Shown: positions 27,145-37,276 of the stretch, one piece after another
Numbering within the stretch: the first letter of the stretch is position 1
Layout of the letters: the number at the start of each line of letters is the position of its first letter
DNA from: Fidelibacterota bacterium SCGC AAA160-B08
GTDB taxonomy: Bacteria; Fidelibacterota; Marinisomatia; Marinisomatales; Marinisomataceae
NCBI GenBank assembly: GCA_000402755.1
Contig: AQSD01000003.1
Location: 36,001-100,000, forward strand
DNA length: 64,000 nt
Direction of reading: 5' to 3'
Position numbers and translations under genes: made by a program
Notes under the pieces: generated by a model
Told to the model about the DNA's origin: nothing
Seen by the model: only the letters and a program-made list of their open reading frames with translations
Database searches by the model: none

Positions 27145-28661
27145 GCTTGATTAGATATTTTGTGCTTTAAGCTATCAATCATGTCTTTATCTTCTTTATC
27201 TATTCCCAGTAGTGCATAAAAAGAAAAATATCCAATAAATATAAGAGAAATAGCGACTAGTAAGTACAAAATTAGATTTAAAAGTGAAGATGAATAGTCT
27301 AGCAGGTTTAAAACATATCTCTGAAGTAAAAAGATTGTTAATGCTGTTAAAACTCCAGATAATAAAGGCTTGAATAGCTTTGATGAAAAAACATTCAAAT
27401 TCAATATATAATAATTTTCAAAAAACCTTAAAAAACTAATAAAAAATAAAGCAATTGTAGTAGCAGAAGCGGCTCCTATAATGCCATACTGTGGAATCAA
27501 AATAATATTCATAATAATATTAATCGTTAAAGCTGCTAATACATTTAACAAATTTATATTTGAAAAACCGCTCATCGTTAACGATGAAGAACCTAAGCCA
27601 AAAAAAGCTTGAATCATTATTCCAACTGATAAAATCTTTAGTGCTAAGCCATTATCAAATTCATTTCCAAATAACATTAGCATTGGATTAGAGAATAGCA
27701 TTAAAAAAATAAATAAAGGCAAACATCCTACAAATATCCATTTTGTTGATAACTGATAAATCTCTTTCATTTTTTCTGAATTATTTTCATGAAAATATTG
27801 TGAGAAGAGAGGTGCAAATATGCCTGCAAATGCAAATAATATCATTCTAATAAGGCCAGCGGTCCTTTCAATGGGATGATACTTACCTACTGCACTTGCA
27901 TCAGAAAAAATGCCTAGCATTAATATATCTGTCCAGTGCATAATGATACCAATTGCTGAAACAAACATTAACGGAATAGAGAATTTTAAAATTTTTGTAT
28001 TGAACGGAGTAGAAATAAACTTCTTTAAATCTAATACTATAAATTTCTTTAGAAAAAATAGTATAAATATCATACCAATAAATGCAGATAGAAATGTAGG
28101 AATAAGAATAGCTATTTTTGGTCCAAATATTAGATAAGAAGTAATCATAGAAACTAATAATACTGCGGGATTTATAATTTGATTAACAAAAATCTTATAC
28201 TTTAATATTTTGAATCCTTGGGTAGCAAATGATGCAATGAGTGTGGTTACTGTAAAGGGTAATGTAAAAGCATAAAATTGTATAATTTTAATTAAAAATG
28301 GATCTTCCGCTAAAAACTTTAATACAATCCATTCTGCAGAAAAATATAGAACGATAGCGATAATAACACTCGAAATAAATCCCATTTTTATAGACGAATA
28401 AATACTATTTTGAGCATTTGAGCTGTTTCTATCTTCTCGACTAACAAATCTAAGTACTCCATTATCAAGACCCATTATAGCAAATATTTCTCCTATGCGA
28501 GTTACTGCATTGCCAAGAGAGTACAAGCCTAACATCTGAGGACCTAACCATCTAGCCATAAAAATTGAAAATAAATAACGGAAAACTGAACCTGTGCTCA
28601 TTCCTGCAAATGATACAATCGCTTCGCTAGCAACTTTCTTACCTAAATTTTGTTCTTTCAT
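27141..28661 (-). CDS. Polysaccharide/lipid-linked oligosaccharide flippase (MOP superfamily, Wzx-like)
   Basis: 506 residues, about 14 hydrophobic helices. The N-terminus VSFAGMSTGSVFRYLFSIFMARWLG resembles the Wzx/PST group, with a conserved LGLYSLG nearby. It would flip undecaprenyl-linked sugar units across the inner membrane. It overlaps both neighbours by 4 bp, so it is part of a translationally coupled envelope-glycan operon. Confidence 0.87.
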   Translation of the reverse strand: MKEQNLGKKVASEAIVSFAGMSTGSVFRYLFSIFMARWLGPQMLGLYSLGNAVTRIGEIFAIMGLDNGVLRFVSREDRNSSNAQNSIYSSIKMGFISSVIIAIVLYFSAEWIVLKFLAEDPFLIKIIQFYAFTLPFTVTTLIASFATQGFKILKYKIFVNQIINPAVLLVSMITSYLIFGPKIAILIPTFLSAFIGMIFILFFLKKFIVLDLKKFISTPFNTKILKFSIPLMFVSAIGIIMHWTDILMLGIFSDASAVGKYHPIERTAGLIRMILFAFAGIFAPLFSQYFHENNSEKMKEIYQLSTKWIFVGCLPLFIFLMLFSNPMLMLFGNEFDNGLALKILSVGIMIQAFFGLGSSSLTMSGFSNINLLNVLAALTINIIMNIILIPQYGIIGAASATTIALFFISFLRFFENYYILNLNVFSSKLFKPLLSGVLTALTIFLLQRYVLNLLDYSSSLLNLILYLLVAISLIFIGYFSFYALLGIDKEDKDMIDSLKHKISNQA

Positions 28662-29515
28662 TTTTCTTTCAACTTAAAATAAATCCACTTTAAAAAACCT
28701 AATGGCAAATAAAATAATAACCAGTGAAAAGTTAATGTTATTATTTGCAAACCTGATGCATGTTTCCAAAATAGTTTCACCTGTCCTAATAATTTATTTT
28801 GTATTTTTTTAAAAGAGTTTTCTCCTAATGATTGAGATACGCTATGTAATATAATTGATTTGGGGCTATACACAATCTTGCGATTCATTTTTTTAGCCCT
28901 TATACTTAAATCTACATCCTCACAATACATATTAAACATAGTATCAAAATAGTTTAATTTTTTAAAATCAGCAGAGTTAATGCACAAACAACATCCTGTA
29001 GCATAATCAGTTTCCATCATGAATGAGTATCGTGGTCCATCAAAATTTCTTATGCCAACATGATCTATTTTTCCTTTCCACATATTAACTATTCCTCCAG
29101 CATACCATATTTTATTAATATCCATTGCAAAAAGGATTTTAGGAACTGTAATAATGCAATTAGCATCATTTGAAAAAGGAGTAATTAGATGATCGAGGAA
29201 ATCTGAGCTTACTATAGTATCGTTATTAATAAATACTAAAAAATCTTCTTCCTTTGGTTTGAGATATTCGACTGCTGCATTATTTCCTCCAGCATATTTT
29301 AGATTATCTTCTAAAGCCAAAACATCATATTGCGAGAAATTTTCTTTAAAAAATTTAACTGAACCGTCTTGTGAATTATTATCAACAATCAAAACTTCAT
29401 AATTTGGATAGGACACTTTTTCAATAGAAGACAAGCACTTACCACTTAACTCTTTATCATTCCAATTAAGAACTATAAGGTGAATCTTTGGATGAATGAT
29501 TTTTATACTATCCAT
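28658..29515 (-). CDS. GT2-family glycosyltransferase (rhamnosyltransferase-like)
   Basis: 285 residues. GT-A fold: IHLIVLNWNDKELSGKCLSS at the start, LIVDNNSQDGS, FLVFINNDTIV with the metal-binding acidic motif, and a DVDLSIRAK region containing the base. No membrane helix except a hydrophobic stretch near the C-terminus (LTFHWLLFYLPLGFL). Acceptor and donor sugars unknown. Overlaps the GT4 gene by 8 bp. Confidence 0.88.
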   Translation of the reverse strand: MDSIKIIHPKIHLIVLNWNDKELSGKCLSSIEKVSYPNYEVLIVDNNSQDGSVKFFKENFSQYDVLALEDNLKYAGGNNAAVEYLKPKEEDFLVFINNDTIVSSDFLDHLITPFSNDANCIITVPKILFAMDINKIWYAGGIVNMWKGKIDHVGIRNFDGPRYSFMMETDYATGCCLCINSADFKKLNYFDTMFNMYCEDVDLSIRAKKMNRKIVYSPKSIILHSVSQSLGENSFKKIQNKLLGQVKLFWKHASGLQIITLTFHWLLFYLPLGFLKWIYFKLKEK

Positions 29516-30623
29516 ATATATCTAATTTCTGTTCAAATGATTTCCATGAAAATCTTTTCTTATCATCTTTTATAAATTGACTCATATCTTTAAATAAGTC
29601 TTTCTCAAAAAACATATTAATTCTATTGCTAATATCTCGTGAATTTGGCTGTGTAATAAATCCAGACTTATTATCTGAAATATAATCAGCCAGTCCTCCG
29701 ACGTTGGTTACAATAACAGGACGATTAAAATTATATGCTAGAGAAAGGACTCCACTTTGAGATGCAGATTTATAAGGAAGAATGACTAAATCTGAAGATA
29801 AAAAATATTTTTCAATATCAGTTTTACCGATGAATTTATTAACAAAAATAAAGGACTCCTCCATTTGATGATCTGCAATCATTTTATGGTATGTATCCAT
29901 AGATTCATAATTTTCTCCAACAACTAAAACTTTCAAATTATTTACTTTATCCCTACTTAGTGCAATAGCATTAATTAAAAGATCTAATCCTTTATATTCC
30001 CTAATGAGTCCAAAGAATAATACAACATTATTCTTCTGTATATTAAGATCCTTTTTATAAAAATTACGTTTATCATCTTTGTAAGGTATTTCGTATATGG
30101 GGTGAAAATTTCTAATAATCTTAGCCTTAGGATTTATTTGTAAAATTAATTTCTCATTATATTTATTCATAACAATACAACGATCTATCTTCTTAATAAA
30201 TAATTTTAGAAAAAACTTTTCAAAAATTCTATTTTCATGCGAAATAACATTATGAAATAAAACATACCTATGTCCCTTTTTTATAGAGCCAAGCAAGAAC
30301 ATATAGATTGGAATAAAAAAGAAACTCCAATAGGAAATAATCAATTTATCTGGATTTTTCTTTTTAATGAAATGACTACCTTTAAACCAGCTTAAGATAT
30401 TTAAAGGATTTAGGATAGTCTCAACGCTATCAGATGTATTTTTATATTCCGTATACTGAGATTTTCCTGGAAACAGAATTTTTGGATATAAAGATTTGAA
30501 ATTTAATACTGATACATCATTTTTTTTACTAAGCTGCGCAACTAAAGATTCATGAAAATCAGAGATACCTCCTCTTAGAGGGGGAAATGGACCTATGGTA
30601 ACAATCTTTAATCGACTACTCAA
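29508..30623 (-). CDS. GT4-family glycosyltransferase
   Basis: 371 residues, GT-B fold: N-terminal IGPFPPLRGGISDFHESL, C-terminal nucleotide-sugar domain with VVLFFGLIREYKGLDLL and a SDLVILPYKSASQSGVLSLA segment that contains the E-x7-E equivalent region (with the first acidic residue apparently replaced). It probably adds a hexose to a lipid-linked acceptor. Overlaps both neighbouring glycosyltransferase genes by 8 bp. Confidence 0.85.
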   Translation of the reverse strand: MSSRLKIVTIGPFPPLRGGISDFHESLVAQLSKKNDVSVLNFKSLYPKILFPGKSQYTEYKNTSDSVETILNPLNILSWFKGSHFIKKKNPDKLIISYWSFFFIPIYMFLLGSIKKGHRYVLFHNVISHENRIFEKFFLKLFIKKIDRCIVMNKYNEKLILQINPKAKIIRNFHPIYEIPYKDDKRNFYKKDLNIQKNNVVLFFGLIREYKGLDLLINAIALSRDKVNNLKVLVVGENYESMDTYHKMIADHQMEESFIFVNKFIGKTDIEKYFLSSDLVILPYKSASQSGVLSLAYNFNRPVIVTNVGGLADYISDNKSGFITQPNSRDISNRINMFFEKDLFKDMSQFIKDDKKRFSWKSFEQKLDIYG

Positions 30624-31539
30624 TGATTTCTTTAATATAATTTCTATCTTTATATTTTTTATTAACTATCAACTCACCCATTAGACCGAAGGTAAAAAGT
30701 TGAAGTCCTACAATAATTAAAATTGCTCCAAAGATAATTAACGCCACATGCTGCTGAAATGAATCAAGTAGAATATATTTTAGATATAAGATATAAGTCT
30801 CAGTGATCATTCCAAGTAATACCGAAACAAATCCTAATGATCCAAAGAAATGCAATGGACGATCCATATACTTACCTAAAAATAAGATAGTTAAAAAATC
30901 AAAAAATCCATCGGAATAACGTTTCATGCCATATTTAGAAACACCAAATTTTCTTTCTCTGTGATCTACAACAATTTCTGAAATTGAAAATTTCTTTTGA
31001 TGGGCTAATAGAGGGATATATCTATGTCGACCTCCATACAATGTTAACATCTGAGTTACTTCTCTTTTAAAGACTTTTATACCACAATTAGAATCGTGTA
31101 TAATAAGGCCACTAAAAATTCTAACAAAAAAATTAAAGATTTTTGATGCTACTTTTTTTTCAAATGGATCTTTTCGACTTTTTTTCCAACCAGACACCAC
31201 ATCATAACCTCTATTCAATTCATCAATTAAAGAATAAATTTCTTTAGGGTTATCTTGCAAGTCAGCATCCATTGTAGCAATAATTTCTCCTTTTGCAGTA
31301 TCAAATCCTGCTTGCAATGCGACAGATTTTCCATAATTACGATATAAATTAATTACTTTCCATCTAGAGTAATGTTTTATTTTTTCCTCAAGAGCAGATA
31401 AAGTTTTATCTGTGGAGCCATCATTTATAAAAATAATCTCGGTTCCGGATTCATCGGCAAATAGAGTTGATAGTTCACTAAATAGACTATCTAAAGATTC
31501 TTGCTCATTATAGATTGGAATAATAATGGATAACTTCAT
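30616..31539 (-). CDS. GT2 polyprenyl-phosphate glycosyltransferase (dolichyl-phosphate mannose synthase-like, two C-terminal helices)
   Basis: 307 residues. Catalytic GT-A domain starts LSIIIPIYNEQESL, with IFINDGSTDKT and the DXD-type motif ATMDADLQDNP, then two hydrophobic helices (about 230-255 and 265-290). This is the ArnC/GtrB/DPM1 class that makes polyprenyl-phosphate sugars. It would supply activated sugar to the YfhO-like transferase in the same operon (inference). The start abuts the small lipoprotein gene. Confidence 0.88.
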   Translation of the reverse strand: MKLSIIIPIYNEQESLDSLFSELSTLFADESGTEIIFINDGSTDKTLSALEEKIKHYSRWKVINLYRNYGKSVALQAGFDTAKGEIIATMDADLQDNPKEIYSLIDELNRGYDVVSGWKKSRKDPFEKKVASKIFNFFVRIFSGLIIHDSNCGIKVFKREVTQMLTLYGGRHRYIPLLAHQKKFSISEIVVDHRERKFGVSKYGMKRYSDGFFDFLTILFLGKYMDRPLHFFGSLGFVSVLLGMITETYILYLKYILLDSFQQHVALIIFGAILIIVGLQLFTFGLMGELIVNKKYKDRNYIKEIIE

Positions 31540-32094
31540 CTATATCTCAAAATTTCTTCTTGTAAAAAGTATTGTATATTTTTGTTTATCATTGTCTAAA
31601 GAAAATGTTAGTTCATTTAAGAAGTTACTACCGTCATCGCTAATTAGCTTTGTTGATATCAAGAAAATATTTTTTGTCTTAACTTGTATATCTTCAAACA
31701 CGTAGGGTGTACCCCACAACAATTTTTTATAGATATTTGAATCAAATTCTGTAGCTATAGGAAAAAATTTATTAAAATCTTCTACATCTATTTCTTTATT
31801 TTTTCTCATATCAACATATCGAATATTATTTTTATCAATTTCGACTAAGAATAATTTTCTACCTATAATATCTTTGAAAACAATATATGAGAATTCATCT
31901 TTTGATTCGAATACAAAGTTTGATGAAAAATTTGATTGTCCTTTGCCTATTAATTTTCCAGATCCAAAAGATCTAGTAAATTCTTTCTTTAGCCCTTCAA
32001 TAGTAGCGTGGTCTGCGCTATCGATTAACACAAAATTTTTATTTGAGGAACAGCTACTTAGTATGAGCAATAAAAAAAATAGCCATTTATTCAT
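31540..32094 (-). CDS. Small lipoprotein, LolB/DUF4292-like
   Basis: 184 residues. Signal peptide with lipobox ILSSCSS (Cys about 15). The rest is predicted mostly beta (SGKLIGKGQSNFSSNF, EFSYIVFKDIIGRKLFLVEI), consistent with the incomplete-barrel folds of LolA/LolB-type lipoprotein carriers. No catalytic motif. The assignment is by overall shape only. It overlaps the TPR lipoprotein gene by 8 bp. Confidence 0.55.
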   Translation of the reverse strand: MNKWLFFLLLILSSCSSNKNFVLIDSADHATIEGLKKEFTRSFGSGKLIGKGQSNFSSNFVFESKDEFSYIVFKDIIGRKLFLVEIDKNNIRYVDMRKNKEIDVEDFNKFFPIATEFDSNIYKKLLWGTPYVFEDIQVKTKNIFLISTKLISDDGSNFLNELTFSLDNDKQKYTILFTRRNFEI

Positions 32095-33715
32095 TTGGCT
32101 CTCTAGAATTATAGTTAGAAATCTTTTCTATTAACTCTAAATTTTCTTCATCTAAATCAAGAGCCTTATTATAGAAAATTAATGCTTCATCTAGTTCATT
32201 TAGCTCTATTAATATGTCTCCATAATGCTCTAATACAACTGAACTAGATTCATCATATACAATAGCCTGGCCAATAAATTCTTTTGCCTGTTCAAAATCA
32301 TTTAATTTGAAATATATCCAACCAATTGTATCTAAATAAGATGATGTTTTTGGACTCAACTCAATTGCTTTCTTTGCAAGTGTCAATGCATAGTCCGTAT
32401 CTTCATTTCTCTCTATTAAACTATATGCATAATTATTATATGCCTGAGCATCGCTAGTATTAATTGTAATTAAATCTGTATAAAGCTTATCTGACTTGTC
32501 CCATTTTTTATTTTGATCATAGACCATAGCTAAGGCATGCATGGCTGGTATAGAACTAGTATCAAGCGATAAAGCCTTTTGATAAAAAATCTCTGCACTT
32601 TCAAATTCTTTCAATGAATAATGTGCTAATCCTAAAAAATAATTTACTTCAAAATCTTCAGGAAATAATTTTAGAGCATTCGATAACTCCTGTATTACGG
32701 TGTCAAATCTTTGGAGGCTCAATAATGATATACTCTTGTTTATGTACCCTTCTTGATCGTCCGGATAAGAGCTAATATGCTTTTCAGATAATGCAATCGA
32801 TTGATCAAATTTTCCAGATTCTCTATACAGCGTAGATAAATAATATAATGCAAATCGGTCTTTATCGTTAATCTCTAACGATTTTTCAAAAAATTCTTCA
32901 GACTTATCATAGTATCCATTTCTTAAATATTCATAAGCCAACTGATTATAAAGATTATTAATAAATGGATTTGATTTCAGTTCATCGTTATCTAATAAAG
33001 ATTCTATGTCACTGAGACTATTTTTTTGTGAAATTGATTCAATATATAATTTTAAATATTCAGGGTTGCTAGGATTTGATAATAATAATTTTTTAACAAC
33101 AAGAGCAGAATCTCTATGATTAAACTCAATAGCTAATTGAGATGCTACTTCTAATGCTAATGTAAGACTATTGTCTTTATCATAAGCTTCTTGATAGTAT
33201 ACTAAAGCGCCATCTATATCTTTTAACTCCGATTTTAAATCTCCGATAATAAATAAAATCTCAGCATTACTAGTTTCATTCTGAGCTAATTTTTCAAAAA
33301 TTTCTAATGATGCGTTCAGGTCATTTAATGCAATATATTTTTTTCCTAAAGATATTTTATAGTCTGGAGTGATAGGATCTTTTTCTATCGCCTTCAATGC
33401 ATAATAAATGCTCTTATCGTACTTTTGTATCATCCAATATCCTTCTGATATAGAATAATATACTTCGGCAGAATTAGAACCTTTTTCAATTGCTTCTTGA
33501 AATTCAATGATAGCTCTAGAATATTCACCTTGTTCCATAAACATCATTCCATCCATAAAGAATTGAATACCAGACAAGTCTTGCGTTTCATCTTGAGATA
33601 TTTTCTCTGATTTTACTTCAGTAGAATCTGAAATAGTGTCAATATTTGTACTTGGAATACTACAACTCCATACAAAGAGACAAGATAGTACAATGCTATT
33701 AGATTTTTTTAACAT
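32087..33715 (-). CDS. TPR-repeat lipoprotein
   Basis: 542 residues. Lipobox VWSC near residue 18, then at least twelve tetratricopeptide repeats (for example NAEVYYSISEGYWMIQKYDK and FEVNYFLGLAHYSLKEFESA) that fill the rest. Such solenoids are scaffolds for outer-membrane or secretion assemblies. The last gene in its run to be preceded by a real gap (87 bp upstream to the anti-sigma gene). Confidence 0.88.
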   Translation of the reverse strand: MLKKSNSIVLSCLFVWSCSIPSTNIDTISDSTEVKSEKISQDETQDLSGIQFFMDGMMFMEQGEYSRAIIEFQEAIEKGSNSAEVYYSISEGYWMIQKYDKSIYYALKAIEKDPITPDYKISLGKKYIALNDLNASLEIFEKLAQNETSNAEILFIIGDLKSELKDIDGALVYYQEAYDKDNSLTLALEVASQLAIEFNHRDSALVVKKLLLSNPSNPEYLKLYIESISQKNSLSDIESLLDNDELKSNPFINNLYNQLAYEYLRNGYYDKSEEFFEKSLEINDKDRFALYYLSTLYRESGKFDQSIALSEKHISSYPDDQEGYINKSISLLSLQRFDTVIQELSNALKLFPEDFEVNYFLGLAHYSLKEFESAEIFYQKALSLDTSSIPAMHALAMVYDQNKKWDKSDKLYTDLITINTSDAQAYNNYAYSLIERNEDTDYALTLAKKAIELSPKTSSYLDTIGWIYFKLNDFEQAKEFIGQAIVYDESSSVVLEHYGDILIELNELDEALIFYNKALDLDEENLELIEKISNYNSREPNE

Positions 33716-33802
33716 ACAAATGCAAATTACATAGGAGTATGGATATATTCAATTTTGTTAAATTAATCTAGATAAATAATTATAGATTCAATTTTACAGA
33801 AA

Positions 33803-34288
33803 TTATTGTTGATCGTTTACAAATGATCCATCGATATTATTTAACAAATCAACATCTTTCATTTCGTCCATTTCATCTGTTGCTTCTAAAGAATCTGATG
33901 GGCTTAAGATCTCTATACTCTCTGATTCTTTTTCAGCGAACATATATGTTGAATTAGATTGTACTAGAAAGGAAGTCAGTAAAAAAATTGCACCTAATGT
34001 AAGTGTCATATATGCAAAATTTTGATTAGAAAATCCAAAAATACCTTTTTTAACATTCTCACTTAAACCTAATGTTTTCAGTCTTTGATTTAGGTTAGTA
34101 TCAAAATCAGATGAAACCTTTAGATTGGGAGCTTGATTCATGGCTGAGATAGTATTGCGTACTTCCTCTACTTTTAATTGATATTCTGGATGATCTGATA
34201 AGAATTTTTCAAATTCTTTTCTTTCTTTTATATCCATATCATTCTCAATCCAGCGAGAAATTCTATCTTCAAATTTATTGTAATCCAT
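33803..34288 (-). CDS. Anti-sigma factor-like membrane protein
   Basis: 161 residues: a cytosolic N-terminal part (about 1-85; MDYNKFEDRISRWIENDMD and FLSDHPEYQLKVEEV), one membrane helix (FAYMTLTLGAIFLLTSFLV), and an acidic periplasmic tail. This layout plus its place directly after an ECF sigma gene (abutting at 34288/34289) identifies the cognate anti-sigma. The HxxxCxxC zinc motif of ZAS domains is missing, so binding would be of the zinc-free kind. Confidence 0.78.
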   Translation of the reverse strand: MDYNKFEDRISRWIENDMDIKERKEFEKFLSDHPEYQLKVEEVRNTISAMNQAPNLKVSSDFDTNLNQRLKTLGLSENVKKGIFGFSNQNFAYMTLTLGAIFLLTSFLVQSNSTYMFAEKESESIEILSPSDSLEATDEMDEMKDVDLLNNIDGSFVNDQQ

Positions 34289-34903
34289 TTACTGCTCCTT
34301 AAAATGTTTCATTTTTTCACTCAATTGAATTCTACCTCGATTAATTCTCGATTTAATAGTTCCAATCGGTATTTCAAGTATCTTACTTATTTCTTCATAA
34401 GAAAGTTCCTGGAAATCTCGTAATACAACTGCAATTCTAAAATTTTCAGGTATTTCATCTAAATATCTATTCAATGCTTCAACTGCTATCTCATTATGCA
34501 CTGTCTTCTCTAGAGAATCACCTTTTGTTTCAATATCAATAGGCTTTCCTTCATTTGTCCATAACGAATCAGTTCTTTTTCTTTTATTTTTTCTCAATTC
34601 TGTCAATGCATTATTCTTGGCAATTGTATAGAGCCAGGTTGAAAATTTTGCAATATTCTTATAATAACTAGCGTGCGTATATAATTTGATTAATGTTTCT
34701 TGAACTACATCTTCTGCTTGCTCTCTATTGTTGAAATATCTAAAAACAAAATTTAACAATCTGTCTTTATATCTATCAACTAATTCATTATAAGCATTTA
34801 TATCTCCGTCTTGAAACCTAGCAATTAACTTTTCATCTGTTAACTTGAAAGGGCTATTCATTTCTGAAGATTCCGCTGATAAGGTTTGTAAATTCTGATT
34901 CAT
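34289..34903 (-). CDS. ECF-type RNA polymerase sigma factor
   Basis: 204 residues. Region 2 (LIARFQDGDINAYNELVDRY, with FSTWLYTIAKN for -10 recognition) and region 4 (LRDFQELSYEEISKILEIPIGTIKSRINRGR) are complete; region 1.1 and 3 are absent, as in ECF sigmas. The annotated start overlaps holA by 50 bp; an internal Met at 34861 would leave only 8 bp and is a good alternative. With the membrane anti-sigma downstream it should respond to an envelope signal; the regulon is unknown. Confidence 0.92.
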   Translation of the reverse strand: MNQNLQTLSAESSEMNSPFKLTDEKLIARFQDGDINAYNELVDRYKDRLLNFVFRYFNNREQAEDVVQETLIKLYTHASYYKNIAKFSTWLYTIAKNNALTELRKNKRKRTDSLWTNEGKPIDIETKGDSLEKTVHNEIAVEALNRYLDEIPENFRIAVVLRDFQELSYEEISKILEIPIGTIKSRINRGRIQLSEKMKHFKEQ

Positions 34904-35858
34904 CTATAATATTTCTTGTTTTAATTTTTTTATCTAGTGCACTTAGTAGCTTAATACCTGTTTCAATCTCTAATAAAGTATACTTATTTGAGGAAGAAGA
35001 AATCTTGTTTACAATCTTACCTCTTAAAGTCTTACGACTATTATCCGTAATTGTTCCATTATTTAATTTTGCATAGAATAGTGCTTCGAATATTGTAAAG
35101 ATAGAATTTGTCATATATAGTAATCCAAATTGATTCATAATCGATGAACCAAATGCTAAAATTTTATCTACATCTTTATCGCATACAGCATAGTTAAACT
35201 CCCAGATCTGCTTATTCTTTTTCCAATCATAGAAGCTATCTAGCCATTCATCTTTAGAGCTGTCTATATCCTCTGCAATAATACTTAATTTTGAAATTTC
35301 ATTATATATAGCTGAAAAATTTGTACCAAATATATCAATTAAGCTATTTGCAATATCTCTGGTCATTTTAAACTCTAAATCATCAGAAAATATTCTAATC
35401 CATCTAATCATTTCGCTTTCAAATGGAGTAGTGATATCAATAACAGTAAATAAGTCACTTATATCTTTTGAGATAGGATTTTTAATAAAGTTTTGTTTTG
35501 ATCCATAATCAAAACCTAAGAAACTATGATCAACGCATATAATTCTATTCGGATTCTCTTTATCTGATAAAGCATTTTTAAAGATATCCTTATTTTTAGC
35601 TGAAATTTTATTAATATTTTTAATAATAATTAAATTCTTCTCTGCAAATAAATCTATAGCATTCAATGTACTTAGTATCTCTTCTTGAGATGTTGATTTA
35701 TCTGAGCAATCGAATAATTTTGTTTCGATGACATCCGTGTTTGATTCTTTAATTATTTTTTTAAAATATAGATATAAAAAATCACTATCTCCGACTAGCA
35801 AATAGTTATTATTTGGATTACTCTTAATATCTTGAATTGCTTGTAATGCTTTAATCAT
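34854..35858 (-). CDS. holA: DNA polymerase III subunit delta (HolA)
   Basis: 334 residues. The N-terminal part NYLLVGDSDFLYLYFKKII and LNAIDLFAEKNLIIIKNI follow the clamp-loader delta pattern (AAA+-like without P-loop), with the C-terminal collar domain NSIFTIFEALFYAKLNNG. It opens the beta clamp. Overlaps putP by 4 bp upstream and the sigma gene downstream. Confidence 0.82.
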   Translation of the reverse strand: MIKALQAIQDIKSNPNNNYLLVGDSDFLYLYFKKIIKESNTDVIETKLFDCSDKSTSQEEILSTLNAIDLFAEKNLIIIKNINKISAKNKDIFKNALSDKENPNRIICVDHSFLGFDYGSKQNFIKNPISKDISDLFTVIDITTPFESEMIRWIRIFSDDLEFKMTRDIANSLIDIFGTNFSAIYNEISKLSIIAEDIDSSKDEWLDSFYDWKKNKQIWEFNYAVCDKDVDKILAFGSSIMNQFGLLYMTNSIFTIFEALFYAKLNNGTITDNSRKTLRGKIVNKISSSSNKYTLLEIETGIKLLSALDKKIKTRNIIDESEFTNLISGIFRNE

Positions 35859-37276
35859 TTCTTATACTTACTAATAATAATAATCATAATAAAAGCAAAA
35901 ACAAAGCTGCTCAATCTTTCAGTAACAATCGATTTTAAGTATGGACTACTTCCCCATATAAGAGTGGTAATAGCGCCTGTAAACAGTCCTGAGATTATTC
36001 CTTCTCTGGTAGTTTTTTTCCACCATAATGCTAGCAATATTGCCGGGCCAAATGATGAACCAAGACCACTCCAGGCAAAGCTAACAATACCAAAAATTGT
36101 ATTGCCTGAATATTCAGAATACATTGCTACCATATAAGCAAATATTCCTAATAATATTGTAATTATCCTGGTATTTAATAAGGTATCTGATTTTTTTTTC
36201 TTCTTAATAACGCTCATGCCCAAATCTTCGCTAATCGCTGATGTAGATACCAGTAATTGTGAATCTGCTGTAGACATCATTGCTGCTACTGCTCCAGATA
36301 TTAATAAGCCAGCTAGCCAGCCCGGTAATAAGGTTTGTGCTAATAGAGGCATAATAATTTCTGGATCTTTTCCAACAAAGAAATCTTCTCCGAAGTACCC
36401 CATACCTACAACGCCTATTAAGAATGCCCCTGAAATTCCTGGAATCGCCCACATAGTGGCAATCCATTTAGCTTTTTTTACATCTTTTACAGAGCTAATG
36501 GCCATATATCTAATAAGAAGATGAGGTTGTCCAAAATAGCCTAATCCCCAACTTAGTCCCCCTGTAGCTACCGATAGCGCAGCAAGTCCTGTCGTGCCCG
36601 CAAATAAAGAGCTTTTTGAGGGATCTGTGCTCATCAACAGCTCAGATAATGGCGTTTCAAGAGCTGATAGTTCAATTAATCCTACAACAGGCAAAATTAC
36701 CAGCGTACCAATCATTAGAATTCCCTGAAGAAGATCTGTCCATGCGACAGCTAACAAACCACCCATAATAGTATATAAAATGATTACAAATGCTCCCAAA
36801 GTAATTCCATATAATGGATCAATTCCAAAGATTGTATTTAGTATCTTACCTGAACCATGAAATTGTGCAGATACGTAGAAAGTAAAGAATATTCCGATAA
36901 TAATAGCAGATGCTAACTTGATAATACCTGAAGAATCATTAAACTTTTTATGAAGATATTCAGGAACAGTAAGAGCTTCATATTTTTCTGTTTCATACCT
37001 TAGTTTTTCTGCAATTAAAAACCATGATGAAATAATACCTAATGTAATACCGATGACTGCCCAGATCTCACCATACCCTACGGCAATAGCAGCTCCAGGT
37101 AGTCCTAAAATAAGCCATGCAGATTCTCCTGAAGCTCTTTCAGAAAAAGCTGTAACCCATGGACCTAAACGTCTTCCAGCTAATAAAAAATCTAATTGTG
37201 ATGAAACAAATCTATTTGATAATAGACCAATGCATACAATCAGCAATAGATATAAAATAAAAATAGTTTCTATCAT
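35855..37276 (-). CDS. putP: Sodium:proline symporter, PutP-like (SSS family)
   Basis: 473 residues, 13 hydrophobic helices. FLLAGRRLGPWVTAFSERAS and SGESAWLILGLPGA are the Na+ and substrate-binding segments of PutP. A second SSS carrier in the window (17772-19169) is clearly different. Its 3' end overlaps holA and its start overlaps uppP by 4 bp. Confidence 0.88.
   Translation of the reverse strand: MIETIFILYLLLIVCIGLLSNRFVSSQLDFLLAGRRLGPWVTAFSERASGESAWLILGLPGAAIAVGYGEIWAVIGITLGIISSWFLIAEKLRYETEKYEALTVPEYLHKKFNDSSGIIKLASAIIIGIFFTFYVSAQFHGSGKILNTIFGIDPLYGITLGAFVIILYTIMGGLLAVAWTDLLQGILMIGTLVILPVVGLIELSALETPLSELLMSTDPSKSSLFAGTTGLAALSVATGGLSWGLGYFGQPHLLIRYMAISSVKDVKKAKWIATMWAIPGISGAFLIGVVGMGYFGEDFFVGKDPEIIMPLLAQTLLPGWLAGLLISGAVAAMMSTADSQLLVSTSAISEDLGMSVIKKKKKSDTLLNTRIITILLGIFAYMVAMYSEYSGNTIFGIVSFAWSGLGSSFGPAILLALWWKKTTREGIISGLFTGAITTLIWGSSPYLKSIVTERLSSFVFAFIMIIIISKYKK

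Noticed and set aside
36231..36467. Minus-strand frame inside putP
   Set aside because: Lies in another frame of a clear putP gene; composition is that of a shadow frame.
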